This document shows positions 1-5,710 of a DNA stretch of 10,653 bases, one piece after another. The position numbers and the translations under genes were made by a program. A model generated the notes under the pieces. The model had not been told where the DNA came from. It searched no databases and saw only the letters and a list, made by a program, of their open reading frames with translations. Source of the stretch: Candidatus Aalborgicola lynettensis. Lineage in GTDB: Bacteria > Pseudomonadota > Gammaproteobacteria > Burkholderiales > Burkholderiaceae_C. The stretch spans positions 1-10,653 of the forward strand of contig JADJZE010000016.1 of assembly GCA_016719405.1 (NCBI GenBank). The letters are read 5' to 3'. Position 1 is the stretch's first letter. Each line of letters opens with the position of its first letter.

Positions 1-1
1 C

Positions 2-451
2 TTTCTCACCCGCAACGTGCCGCCCACCATCTTTGCCTCCGAGTTGAAAATCAGCCACGTGATACCGGAGTTCGAGCGCGAACTGGTTGAAGAGTTGGCT
101 GGATTGCATCTTTTTGCGGAGGTGCCTGAAGTGTTGGCCAGGGCACGTCAGGCAAGTTTACGGGTTGCGGTTTGTTCCAATCTTGCCCAGGCCTATGGGG
201 ATGTCGTGCGCCGCCTCCTGCCTGACCTCGATGCCCACATCCTGAGCTTTGAAGTCGGTGTGGCAAAGCCTCAGCCTGCCATTTATGCGGCGACATGCCA
301 AGCCCTGGGATGTGAGCCTGGCGAAGTAATATTTGTGGGCGATAGCCAGCGATGCGATTTGCATGGGCCGCAGGCATTCGGGATGCAGGCGCGATGGATA
401 GATCGAGGGGCAGGGAAGACATTGCTCGATGTCCTCGCCGGCGTCGTGTGA
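2..451 (+). CDS. HAD-superfamily hydrolase, 5'-truncated by window edge
   Basis: The reading frame is open from base 2 with no stop upstream, so the GTG at 17 is probably internal and the true start lies outside the window. Counting from that GTG, three of the four HAD motifs are visible: motif II VCSN (Ser54), the motif III lysine in GVAKPQP (Lys84), and motif IV VGDSQRCD (Asp109, Asp114). The nucleophile motif I (DxDxT) and the cap would lie upstream. HAD proteins of this kind are soluble phosphatases or dehalogenase-like hydrolases; the substrate cannot be told from this part. The gene ends with TGA and is followed by a weak terminator-like hairpin. It has no evident link to the plasmid functions that follow and may be a passenger gene. 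Confidence 0.85.
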   Translation, partial: FLTRNVPPTIFASELKISHVIPEFERELVEELAGLHLFAEVPEVLARARQASLRVAVCSNLAQAYGDVVRRLLPDLDAHILSFEVGVAKPQPAIYAATCQALGCEPGEVIFVGDSQRCDLHGPQAFGMQARWIDRGAGKTLLDVLAGVV

Positions 452-470
452 TCTTGTTTTTGACCAAATA

Positions 471-498
471 CCAAGCGTAAGCCCCTTGCTTGGGTTTT
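471..498 (+). terminator. Possible weak Rho-independent terminator after the HAD gene
   Basis: CCAAGC (471-476) pairs with GCTTGG (488-493) around an 11-base loop and is followed by GTTTT. The stem is short and the T-run brief, so it is a weak candidate. Its position 20 bases after the stop codon is suitable. Confidence 0.3.
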
Positions 499-558
499 AT
501 GGGGAGGTTCAGAATCAACACCATGCGGAGGCACTACATCAGTGACTACATGCTCGCT

Positions 559-984
559 TCATAATTTCCATAAACGTTTTAGTAATGGATTGCGGTTGAG
601 AGGGTTATCAAAGAACGCGTCTACGTCTACATTTTTAAGTGCATTTTTTTTCACTGGTTGAACTGTTTCAGGGGGGGGGATGGGATCGCCGGTGCTTGGT
701 AGCGCAGTGGTTGAAGTTGGTAGAACCGAACCAGTAACTGCGGGAGCAGGGTGGGACACAGGGCCTTTAAGCTTGGAGATTTCTAAAAAAACCGTGCTCA
801 ATCCAACCTGAATGCCTGCCTCAATCAGCGTTTGATGTATTACGGCGACGGAGTAACCTTCAGTTCGAAGACGCTTAATCTCGTCAAGATGGGCCAATAA
901 TTTCCGATTCGGCCGTCCTGGTGGAGTCTTTGGAATTAATTTCACAGCTTGGTTACCGCCTAATTTGTTGCACTGTTGTGGCAT
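559..984 (-). CDS. TraK-like oriT-region protein, small DNA-binding (putative)
   Basis: A 141-residue protein read away from the putative oriT. Residues about 20-30 contain PPGRPNRK, an AT-hook-like basic patch. Next comes a likely helical DNA-binding region (DEIKRLRTEGYSVAVIHQTL, then a STVFLEISKLK segment). A Pro/Thr/Ser-rich linker (about 78-110) leads to a short charged C-terminus (ending LLKRLWKL). Size, position and orientation opposite a TraJ-like gene across an IncP-type nick site match traK of RP4 or mobC-type genes of pTF-FC2-like plasmids, which bind DNA beside oriT. Sequence similarity to TraK is only suggestive, so the role is inferred mainly from context. The ATG at 984 lacks a clear ribosome site. 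A GTG at 945, preceded by a TAGGCGG stretch, is an alternative start giving a protein that begins VKLIPK. Confidence 0.6.
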   Translation of the reverse strand: MPQQCNKLGGNQAVKLIPKTPPGRPNRKLLAHLDEIKRLRTEGYSVAVIHQTLIEAGIQVGLSTVFLEISKLKGPVSHPAPAVTGSVLPTSTTALPSTGDPIPPPETVQPVKKNALKNVDVDAFFDNPLNRNPLLKRLWKL

Positions 985-1099
985 TGGTTTACAGCGGAAA
1001 TGGTTTCTTTGCGGTCAGAGCTCATGGATAGGACCGAATTTTGTATGCGTGACCGATCGCGCACCTGCTAACTGCAGGTTTTGTGCATGTTTACCGAGG

Positions 1100-1151
1100 G
1101 TTTCATCCGAGTTTAGTCTGGTTTATTCCGGGTTTCATCTTGGTTATGACC
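1100..1151. repeat. Five degenerate 10-11-bp tandem repeats beside oriT
   Basis: Successive units read GTTTCATCCG (1100), GTTTAGTCTG (1111), GTTTATTCCG (1121), GTTTCATCTT (1132) and GGTTATGACC (1142). The register is 10-11 bases, about one helical turn, so the GTTT tracts face the same side of the helix. In RP4 the TraK protein wraps a comparable stretch between traK and the nick site; the same use here is an inference. Confidence 0.55.
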
Positions 1152-1214
1152 GTGCTTAGTCTTACTTCAGTCAGGATTTTGTCCGACTTTTTGATCAATC
1201 CAGGAGAAAAAAAT

Positions 1215-1255
1215 TCGAGGAAAAACCCCATAAAGACAGACATACATCGAGGAAA
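1215..1255. repeat. Direct repeat TCGAGGAAA next to the nick region
   Basis: TCGAGGAAA occurs at 1215-1223 and 1247-1255, 32 bases apart (about three helical turns), in a purine-rich stretch between the tandem repeats and the nick sequence. It could be part of a relaxosome protein site; no function is shown. Confidence 0.35.
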
Positions 1256-1262
1256 GTTAAAT

Positions 1263-1274
1263 GCAGGATAGGCC
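1263..1274 (-). other. oriT: oriT nick region, IncP type
   Basis: The minus strand reads GGCCTATCCTGC from 1274 to 1263. The core CCTATCCTGC matches the RP4/IncP nick region (CACCTATCCTG/C), predicting cleavage between minus-strand bases 1264 and 1263. A short inverted repeat, GGC CAAT GCC (1271-1280), lies at the core. The order traJ-like, nick, repeats, traK-like, read on the nicked strand, is the same as in RP4. The motif is short, but the arrangement around it makes the call credible. Confidence 0.7.
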
Positions 1275-1301
1275 AATGCCGGTATATGTACTACAAATCT
1301 T

Positions 1302-1802
1302 ATGACTGAAATTTCACCCGTTAAACGATCCGATGGCCTACTGACCGTAGAGCTGGGACCAAGCATCAAAGCGCAGTGGGTGCAGTGGTGCAAGGAGCGT
1401 GAGTTGCTTCCTGGCAAGACGATAAAGCGGCTTGTAGATACCGCTATGGCAAAGGGTCTAGAACTCGCTATAAGCGCGAACGCTGCCCAGGTCAAAGTCA
1501 AGGTCGTGCCGAGTGCGGATAAGGGCGCTCAGATCGGCAAAGAGATTTACTTCCGCCCGACAGAGCATCAGGCGATCCAGGCGGTATCAGAAGCCCAGGG
1601 CTTTGGCTTCCATGAGTGGGTAATTGCAGCGGTGCGGGCGGCTTTGACAAATGCGCCCAGTTACGGCCAAGCCGAGCTGGAGTTGCTTACCCGAAGCAAT
1701 ATGCAGATGGTGCAGGTTGTTGCAGAGTTGACTGCGCTGAGAAAAGGAATGACCCAGCCTGACCAGGCGCAGCAATTGCAGGCTCTTAGAGAGCAGCATT
1801 AG
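1302..1802 (+). CDS. TraJ/MobC-like relaxosome accessory protein
   Basis: A 166-residue protein starting 28 bases after the nick core and read away from it, the position of traJ in IncP-type oriT regions. It appears to hold two ribbon-helix-helix-like units: residues 13-49 (LTVELG strand, then two helices ending KRLVDTAM) and 80-115 (KEIYFRPTEHQ strand, then helices around HEWVIAAVRAAL). The tail (AELELLTRSNMQMVQVVAEL) occupies the place of the GRNLNQIAR-type helix common in MobC/TraJ proteins, but the usual Gly-Arg-Asn is absent. Such proteins bind the nick region and recruit the relaxase. The ribosome site before ATG 1302 is weak. No relaxase gene follows: the 124 bases to the IS target site contain only short frames. 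Its action would therefore need a relaxase in trans. Confidence 0.65.
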   Translation: MTEISPVKRSDGLLTVELGPSIKAQWVQWCKERELLPGKTIKRLVDTAMAKGLELAISANAAQVKVKVVPSADKGAQIGKEIYFRPTEHQAIQAVSEAQGFGFHEWVIAAVRAALTNAPSYGQAELELLTRSNMQMVQVVAELTALRKGMTQPDQAQQLQALREQH

Positions 1803-1926
1803 ATTGCATGTTGAACAGGTTAGTAAAACTATGGCACAGGGAGCCCGTCGCTGGTCACTGAAAGTCTGTAAATAGGGCGCGGGTTGGACGACGATTGCTA
1901 TCGTTGGCGGACGGACCCCACCATTG

Positions 1927-1934
1927 GAATTCTT
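1927..1934. repeat. Target-site duplication, left copy
   Basis: GAATTCTT immediately before the left IS end is repeated exactly at 3243-3250. An 8-bp duplication is usual for ISL3-family insertion. Confidence 0.95.
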
Positions 1935-1958
1935 GGCTCTAATGAATTTCAAGTGGGT
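1935..1958 (+). repeat. Left terminal inverted repeat of the ISL3 element
   Basis: It pairs with 3219-3242 in inverted orientation at 18 of 24 positions; the outer GGCTCT and inner GTGGGT blocks are identical. Confidence 0.85.
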
Positions 1959-3184
1959 TGCCCAGCGTGAGGGTTGATTGCATGGAAGTCGAGTTTTCCG
2001 GCAATCAGGAAGATGACTGTCCTGATTGTCGAGAGGCGGGTGAAGCCACGTGCACGGCGCTTGGATGCCTGAAACAAGCCGTTGATGGCCTCAAGAAATC
2101 CGTTGGTCTGGCGTGTCTGTGCCCAAGCCACGATGCCCTCCAAATGGGATCGAATCATTTTGGCGACCTCTTTCATCGGCTCGACCTTGGAGCGCATCAC
2201 GCACAAGCACCAGTGCTCCAACATGGCGCGCATCACGTTGATTTGCTTACGCTCCAAAATCACACGCAGCTGCTCCTTGTAAGACCACGCCCTGGCCGTT
2301 CGCTTGACAGCCATTTTGGCAATCAGGGCATCGAGATCGGCTGCGGCCTGTGGCTTGAGTTTGGACTTGTCTTTGAGCAGCGTCCAGCGCATGCCCTTGA
2401 GCGATTTGTCCGTCTTCTGCTCAATCCGACGCATTTTGTCCACCGCAGCGCTGGCGTGCCCAATGATGTGAAACTTGTCAAACGTGATACGGGCGTTGGG
2501 CAGGTGCTTGGACACGCCAGAGATGAATGCAGGCGACATGTCGATGCTGGTGTGGGTGATGTTCTCAGCCGGGCAGCCGTGATCCTCCAGGTAAGACGCC
2601 AGCTCTTTGATGGTTTTGGCATCGCGTCCTTCGGTCACAAACAGAACGCGCCTGGCATGCGCGTCAGCGGCCAGGGTGACGTAGTTGTGCCCTTTGGCAC
2701 GAGAGGTTTCATCAATGGCCAGCGCCTTGACTTGCGAATGATCGGCCAGACCGCAGGCCATATCTACGTACTTCTCGCACACGGCCAGAACCCGGTGGGG
2801 CGATTCGCCCACAATGCGCGAGACGGCGGCAAACGGCATCTGCCCAGACAGCATCAAGATGAAGGCTTCAAACAGCAAGGTGAAGCCATTGAGCCGTCCC
2901 GCAAAGTCCGCTTCGACCAGTCGCACCGAGCCATTGGGCAACTTCACACGCGGTGTGCGCACTTGAAGATGGCACTCGTGCTGAAAGAAGTTCAGGTGCC
3001 TGTAGGTCTTGGTGACGGTGTCATGCGCGCCATGCACACCTTCAAACCCAGACACCTCAAAGCGACTGCCCGCCTTGAAGTCAATCAGGATCGTCAGGGT
3101 CTTGGCCGCTTCATCAAACTTCACAGATTCAATGAACCAAGGGTCGGCAATTCCCAGCGCGGATTCAAACAGTTTGGCACTCAT
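1949..3184 (-). CDS. tnpA: ISL3-family transposase (DDE)
   Basis: A 411-residue transposase filling nearly the whole IS. The family catalytic residues are recognisable: Asp158 in LAIDETSRAKG, a second acidic position in SIDMSPAF (Asp215) or in the conserved ITFDKFHI block (Asp236), and Glu365 in TNGFLEAINGL, followed by the basic SKRRARGF typical of ISL3. The N-terminal segment YRHLNFFQHECHL corresponds to the RHLDFFQH stretch of ISL3 proteins. Unusually, the cysteine pairs that normally form the N-terminal zinc finger are missing: the expected CPxC position reads EVSGF (about 43-47) and the second pair reads KLPNG (81-85). The length is normal for the family. ATG 3184 is the only good start; its ribosome site is poor, as is common for transposases. 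Confidence 0.93.
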   Translation of the reverse strand: MSAKLFESALGIADPWFIESVKFDEAAKTLTILIDFKAGSRFEVSGFEGVHGAHDTVTKTYRHLNFFQHECHLQVRTPRVKLPNGSVRLVEADFAGRLNGFTLLFEAFILMLSGQMPFAAVSRIVGESPHRVLAVCEKYVDMACGLADHSQVKALAIDETSRAKGHNYVTLAADAHARRVLFVTEGRDAKTIKELASYLEDHGCPAENITHTSIDMSPAFISGVSKHLPNARITFDKFHIIGHASAAVDKMRRIEQKTDKSLKGMRWTLLKDKSKLKPQAAADLDALIAKMAVKRTARAWSYKEQLRVILERKQINVMRAMLEHWCLCVMRSKVEPMKEVAKMIRSHLEGIVAWAQTRQTNGFLEAINGLFQASKRRARGFTRLSTIRTVIFLIAGKLDFHAINPHAGQPT

Positions 3185-3218
3185 GGGGAGTCAATGTCCA
3201 TCAAAAGTGCCACAGCTT

Positions 3219-3242
3219 ACCCACTCAAATCTCAAGAGAGCC
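3219..3242 (-). repeat. Right terminal inverted repeat of the ISL3 element
   Basis: Its reverse complement starts GGCTCT and contains GTGGGT at positions 19-24, matching the left end at 18 of 24 bases. Confidence 0.85.
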
Positions 3243-3250
3243 GAATTCTT
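3243..3250. repeat. Target-site duplication, right copy
   Basis: GAATTCTT, identical to 1927-1934. Confidence 0.95.
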
Positions 3251-3301
3251 AGCACTGACGGATTAGACAAATTCCGCCGCTTTGGGCGAGGATTGAAACC
3301 C

Positions 3302-3322
3302 CCTATTCGGACAAATGCCAAG
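3302..3322 (+). repeat. 21-bp inverted repeat, left copy, bounding the higBA cassette
   Basis: Starts CCTATTCGGAC and ends ATGCCAAG; it is matched perfectly in reverse complement by 4751-4771. A weaker partial copy, GACAAATTCC, lies 44 bases upstream (3266-3275; compare GACAAATGCC at 3310-3319). No flanking duplication is visible and there is no transposase between the repeats. Confidence 0.9.
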
Positions 3323-3465
3323 CTGCGGTGGAACGTGCCGGTTGTTCATCAGCGTGCCGTTCGGAAGTTGGTGCGGACTTCTATTCTGGCAAACACCACG
3401 TTAGTCAGATTAATACCTTGATGTGAGCCAGGCCGAATTGTGCGTCATGTTTGCGTCCGTTATCG

Positions 3466-3495
3466 ATTGTAGTCTGATGCACTACACGCTACAAT
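3466..3495. promoter_or_regulatory. Candidate HigA operator upstream of higB
   Basis: ATTGTAG (3466-3472) and CTACAAT (3489-3495) form an inverted repeat, with a nested pair GTAGT (3469-3473) and ACTAC (3481-3485). It ends 7 bases before the higB start. HigA-type antitoxins repress their own operon through such palindromes; the assignment here is by position. Confidence 0.55.
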
Positions 3496-3502
3496 TCGAC
3501 AA

Positions 3503-3781
3503 ATGATAAAAAGTTTCCGACACAAGGGATTGGAGCGCTTTTTCCATGAAAGCAGCAAGGCGGGTATTCAACCAGCGCACGCCAATAGATTGCGACTGCA
3601 ATTGGCTGCATTAGATCAGTCTGTAAGACCTGAAGATATGTCTGCGCCAGCATGGAAGCTGCACCCACTCAAGGGGGGCTTGAAGGACCATTGGGCGGTT
3701 ACCGTCAATGGGAACTGGCGTATGGTTTTTACTTTTGAGGGTACGGATGCCGTTTTGGTGGACTACCTTGATTACCACTGA
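3503..3781 (+). CDS. higB: HigB-like mRNA-interferase toxin (RelE superfamily)
   Basis: A 92-residue basic protein beginning MIKSFRHKGLERFF. It has the HigB pattern throughout: a central LHPLKGGLKDHWAVTVNGNWRM block and a C-terminal VDYLDYH. HigB cleaves mRNA at the ribosome until neutralised by HigA. The length is the family's usual size and no residue appears lost. The toxin gene comes first, as is typical of higBA, and the antitoxin follows after 10 bases, so the two are co-transcribed. ATG 3503 is the natural start; the ribosome site in front of it is weak, which fits the low toxin translation expected in such pairs. The gene lies inside the 21-bp inverted-repeat cassette. Confidence 0.92.
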   Translation: MIKSFRHKGLERFFHESSKAGIQPAHANRLRLQLAALDQSVRPEDMSAPAWKLHPLKGGLKDHWAVTVNGNWRMVFTFEGTDAVLVDYLDYH

Positions 3782-3791
3782 GGCTATTGCA

Positions 3792-4067
3792 ATGACTCGA
3801 ATGCATAATCCGCCGCATCCCGGCGAAGTCCTGCGGGAATATTTGGGTGATACGACCGTCACGGCTGCTGCCGTGAAGCTGGGAGTTAATCGCGTCACGT
3901 TAAACCGAATCGTGAATGGCGCATCCGGCATCTCTGCTGATATGGCCTACCGCCTAGCCTCTGCTTTCGGCACAAGTGCCGAATTGTGGGCGGGCATGCA
4001 GCTCCAGTACGACTTGTATCAGGCTGGCAAGCTAAAGCGTCCCCGTATTGAACGAATGGCCGCGTAA
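3792..4067 (+). CDS. higA: HigA-like antitoxin, HTH (XRE family)
   Basis: A 91-residue protein beginning MTRMHNPPHPGEVLREYL, the HigA/VapI-type N-terminus. A helix-turn-helix follows (TVTAAAVKLGVNRVTLNRIVNG), then the conserved GISADMAYRLASAFGTSAELWAGMQ. It should bind and neutralise HigB and, as a dimer, bind the palindrome before higB to repress the operon. The ATG at 3792 fits the family N-terminus; in-frame starts further upstream lie inside higB. Four bases separate its stop from the next small ORF, so the operon probably continues downstream. Confidence 0.93.
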   Translation: MTRMHNPPHPGEVLREYLGDTTVTAAAVKLGVNRVTLNRIVNGASGISADMAYRLASAFGTSAELWAGMQLQYDLYQAGKLKRPRIERMAA

Positions 4068-4070
4068 GCA

Positions 4071-4151
4071 ATGACGACACAGCAAGAATTTCTGCGGGAG
4101 ACTGCGTTGGAGCTTGGTTTATCCACAAGCACACCCACTAAACCATGTTGA
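4071..4151 (+). CDS. 26-residue ORF linking higA and the nucleotidase; possible gene remnant
   Basis: An ATG 4 bases after the higA stop opens a frame reading MTTQQEFLRETALELGLSTS and ending TPTKPC. Its stop TGA overlaps the start of the next gene by 7 bases, an arrangement that can couple translation. The first 18 residues resemble the amphipathic N-terminus of a longer regulator-like protein, so this may be a gene fragment joined to the nucleotidase. I do not recognise a function, and it may not be made. Confidence 0.35.
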   Translation: MTTQQEFLRETALELGLSTSTPTKPC

Positions 4152-4684
4152 TCCTGATTGACCAAGACGGCGTGCTCGCCGACTTCGACCTTGCTTTCCA
4201 TGCTGCATGGGAAGCGCTTGGCCATCCACACACTGCGGTGCTGCCGAGCGAGCGTCGAGCCTTCTACGTGCGTGACGACTATCCTGAGCATCTTCGCGCG
4301 ACAGTCGAGGAAATCTACACGTCACAGGGCTTCTTCAGTAGCTTGCCACCGATTCCCGGCGCGGTCGATGCAGTGTGTGAGTTGATACGATTAGGCCACG
4401 ACGTTCGCATCTGTACTTCGCCGCTTAACCAGTACCTCCATTGCGTACCGGAGAAATACGAATGGGTGGAGCGCCACCTTGGATCGGAGTTTGTAGCGCG
4501 CATGATCGTGACCAAAGACAAGACACTGGTGCATGGTGACGTGCTGGTAGACGACAAGCCGCAAGTAACTGGAGCTCGCCAGCCGGACTGGTCGCATGTC
4601 ATCTACGATCAGCCCTACAACCGGAATATTGATGGAGTGCGTATCACTTGGGCTAACTGGCGCGATGCGCTGTTGCGGGGGTGA
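4145..4684 (+). CDS. 5'(3')-deoxyribonucleotidase-like HAD phosphatase
   Basis: A 179-residue protein of the NT5C type. The nucleophile motif is DQDGVLADF (Asp6, Asp8), motif II is CTSPL (Thr91, Ser92), a lysine follows in VTKDKT (Lys124 or Lys126), and the acidic motif is LVDDKP (Asp136, Asp137). The family removes phosphate from (deoxy)nucleoside monophosphates in the cytoplasm. Length and motif spacing are normal, so the enzyme looks functional. It starts inside the stop region of the preceding small ORF and is read with higBA, making a three- or four-gene unit inside the inverted-repeat cassette. A nucleotidase next to a TA pair is unusual. It could be a passenger, a nucleotide-pool housekeeping gene, or part of a defence function; only the enzyme family is supported. 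Confidence 0.85.
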   Translation: MLILIDQDGVLADFDLAFHAAWEALGHPHTAVLPSERRAFYVRDDYPEHLRATVEEIYTSQGFFSSLPPIPGAVDAVCELIRLGHDVRICTSPLNQYLHCVPEKYEWVERHLGSEFVARMIVTKDKTLVHGDVLVDDKPQVTGARQPDWSHVIYDQPYNRNIDGVRITWANWRDALLRG

Positions 4685-4750
4685 AAGGATGTCGAACGAC
4701 ATATTTTTAACGGATAACCATCGCGGACACTGGGACTCCTGTTCGACTAA

Positions 4751-4771
4751 CTTGGCATTTGTCCGAATAGG
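4751..4771 (-). repeat. 21-bp inverted repeat, right copy
   Basis: Exact reverse complement of 3302-3322 (starts CTTGGCATTTG). The two copies bound 1470 bp holding higBA and the nucleotidase. Sequence inside and outside the 21 bases does not match. Confidence 0.9.
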
Positions 4772-4880
4772 CTACCGGTGAAATTTACACCGAACAGTCA
4801 TCGCTGATTTGTTGAGTGGAAGGGGAGGCTTTGGCAGCTAATTTTTTCAATCATTCGTTACAAGGCGTGGCGGTGATCGA

Positions 4881-4936
4881 TTTCAAGCCCTTTCTGAAAA
4901 GTTCCCCACGGGGAACTTTTCAGAAAGGGCTTGAAA
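4881..4936. repeat. 56-bp near-perfect palindrome upstream of parA
   Basis: Two 27-base arms (TTTCAAGCCC... and ...GGGCTTGAAA) are separated only by AC, with every arm base paired. The centre reads GTTCCCCACGGGGAAC. There is no T-run on either side, so an ordinary terminator is not clearly indicated. The site is 110 bases before the parA start. A bidirectional transcription barrier, a cruciform or a protein site are all possible. Confidence 0.9.
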
Positions 4937-4998
4937 GGCCTGTATTTATCGCATGGTGATGCCGTGGTGCATTCATGATGCTGAGCGAAATCTGTAAG

Positions 4999-5011
4999 TA
5001 CGTATTTGCGT
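4999..5011 (-). promoter_or_regulatory. Candidate partition/operator site upstream of parA
   Basis: TACGTATTTGCGT is the reverse complement, with one mismatch, of ACGCAATTACGTA found after parA (5686-5698). It is next to a TACAAT (5013-5018) that could be a -10 element. A repressor binding here would control parA. Confidence 0.5.
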
Positions 5012-5045
5012 TTTACAATAACACCGTATTGAAGGAGAAGCGTAA

Positions 5046-5669
5046 ATGCGTACGTTAGTTTTGGCAAGTCAAAAGGGCGGGGTTGGGAAAACTACGATTG
5101 CCGGGCATCTTGCCGTCATGGCTGAGAGCGCGGGTGCTGGGCCTGTTGCGTTGATCGACACAGATCCGCAGGGAAGTCTGTCGAGCTGGTGGAATGAACG
5201 TAAGGCAGAAACACCGGTATTTGCCTCGGTGGACATTGTCCAACTGGCCGACCACCTGCAGCAACTTAAAAAGGCTGGCATCAAGCTGGCCATCATTGAC
5301 ACGCCACCTGCTGTGACTGAAACGATTCGCCAGGTTTTGGCGGTAGCCGACCTGGTCCTCATTCCAACCAGACCGAGCCCACACGACTTGCGGGCTGTCG
5401 GGTCTACCGTTGCCCTGGTCGAGGCAGTTGGCAAGCGCATGGTGTTTGTGATTAACGGCGCAGCGCAACGCGCAAAGATCACCGGCGAGGCTGCGATTGC
5501 GCTGTCTCAGCACGGGACGGTTGCCCCGGTGACGCTGTACCAACGGACTGATTTCGCGGCATCGATGATCGATGGCCGCACCGCCCAGGAGATTGACCCC
5601 ACGAGTCGGTCTGCAGGGGAGATTGTGGAGTTATGGAAATACGTAGCTACGCAATTACATAAAAAATAA
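5046..5669 (+). CDS. parA: ParA partition ATPase, type Ib (no N-terminal HTH)
   Basis: A 207-residue deviant-Walker ATPase. Walker A is KGGVGKTT (residues 10-17, with the signature Lys10), the A' motif is LIDTDPQGS (Asp38, Asp40) and Walker B is LAIIDTPP (Asp85). A protein of this size with no N-terminal helix-turn-helix is the small type Ib form, which works with a small RHH centromere-binding partner rather than a large ParB. It drives plasmid copies apart over the nucleoid. The ribosome site AAGGAGAAG precedes ATG 5046. The 3' end of the gene itself carries the first of the CGCAATTA sites. The RHH gene follows after 41 bases and repA after that, so partition and replication are probably transcribed together. 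Confidence 0.95.
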   Translation: MRTLVLASQKGGVGKTTIAGHLAVMAESAGAGPVALIDTDPQGSLSSWWNERKAETPVFASVDIVQLADHLQQLKKAGIKLAIIDTPPAVTETIRQVLAVADLVLIPTRPSPHDLRAVGSTVALVEAVGKRMVFVINGAAQRAKITGEAAIALSQHGTVAPVTLYQRTDFAASMIDGRTAQEIDPTSRSAGEIVELWKYVATQLHKK

Positions 5670-5698
5670 CTATAATTGCGCATCTACGCAATTACGTA
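5647..5698. promoter_or_regulatory. Cluster of CGCAATTA sites between parA and its partner (putative parS/operator)
   Basis: CTACGCAATTAC occurs directly at 5647-5658 and 5684-5695, and the inverted core TAATTGCG at 5673-5680. A TATAAT (5671-5676) overlaps the inverted site. Similar sites flank parA on its other side. Clustered short repeats beside a type Ib parA/RHH pair are typical of the centromere and autoregulatory operator. A strong AGGAGG (5700-5705) follows for the next gene. Confidence 0.6.
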
Positions 5699-5710
5699 TA
5701 GGAGGTTTAA

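Larger units (their letters stand above)
1935..3242 (-). mobile_element. Complete ISL3-family insertion sequence, 1308 bp
   Basis: The element begins GGCTCT and ends AGAGCC. It has 24-bp imperfect terminal inverted repeats, one transposase gene on the minus strand and a perfect 8-bp target duplication. All parts are present, so it may be active, and the intact duplication suggests a recent insertion without later rearrangement. It lies between the TraJ-like gene and the higBA cassette and does not cut a recognisable reading frame. Confidence 0.93.

Noticed and set aside
1958..3421. Long plus-strand open frame (487 codons)
   Set aside because: It is the antisense shadow of the ISL3 transposase, crosses both the IS end and the target duplication, and shows no family resemblance.
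3302..4771. The 21-bp repeats as Tn3-family ends or pdif (XerC/D) sites
   Set aside because: They lack the GGGG-type 38-bp Tn3 ends and a 5-bp duplication, and they do not have the two 11-bp half-sites with a 6-bp centre of pdif.
4596..4781. 61-codon plus-strand frame ending in the right inverted repeat
   Set aside because: It overlaps the nucleotidase in another frame, has no ribosome site and no recognisable product.
4881..4936. Palindrome as a simple Rho-independent terminator
   Set aside because: No T-run on either side and the stem is far longer than needed, so terminator is not given as the main call.
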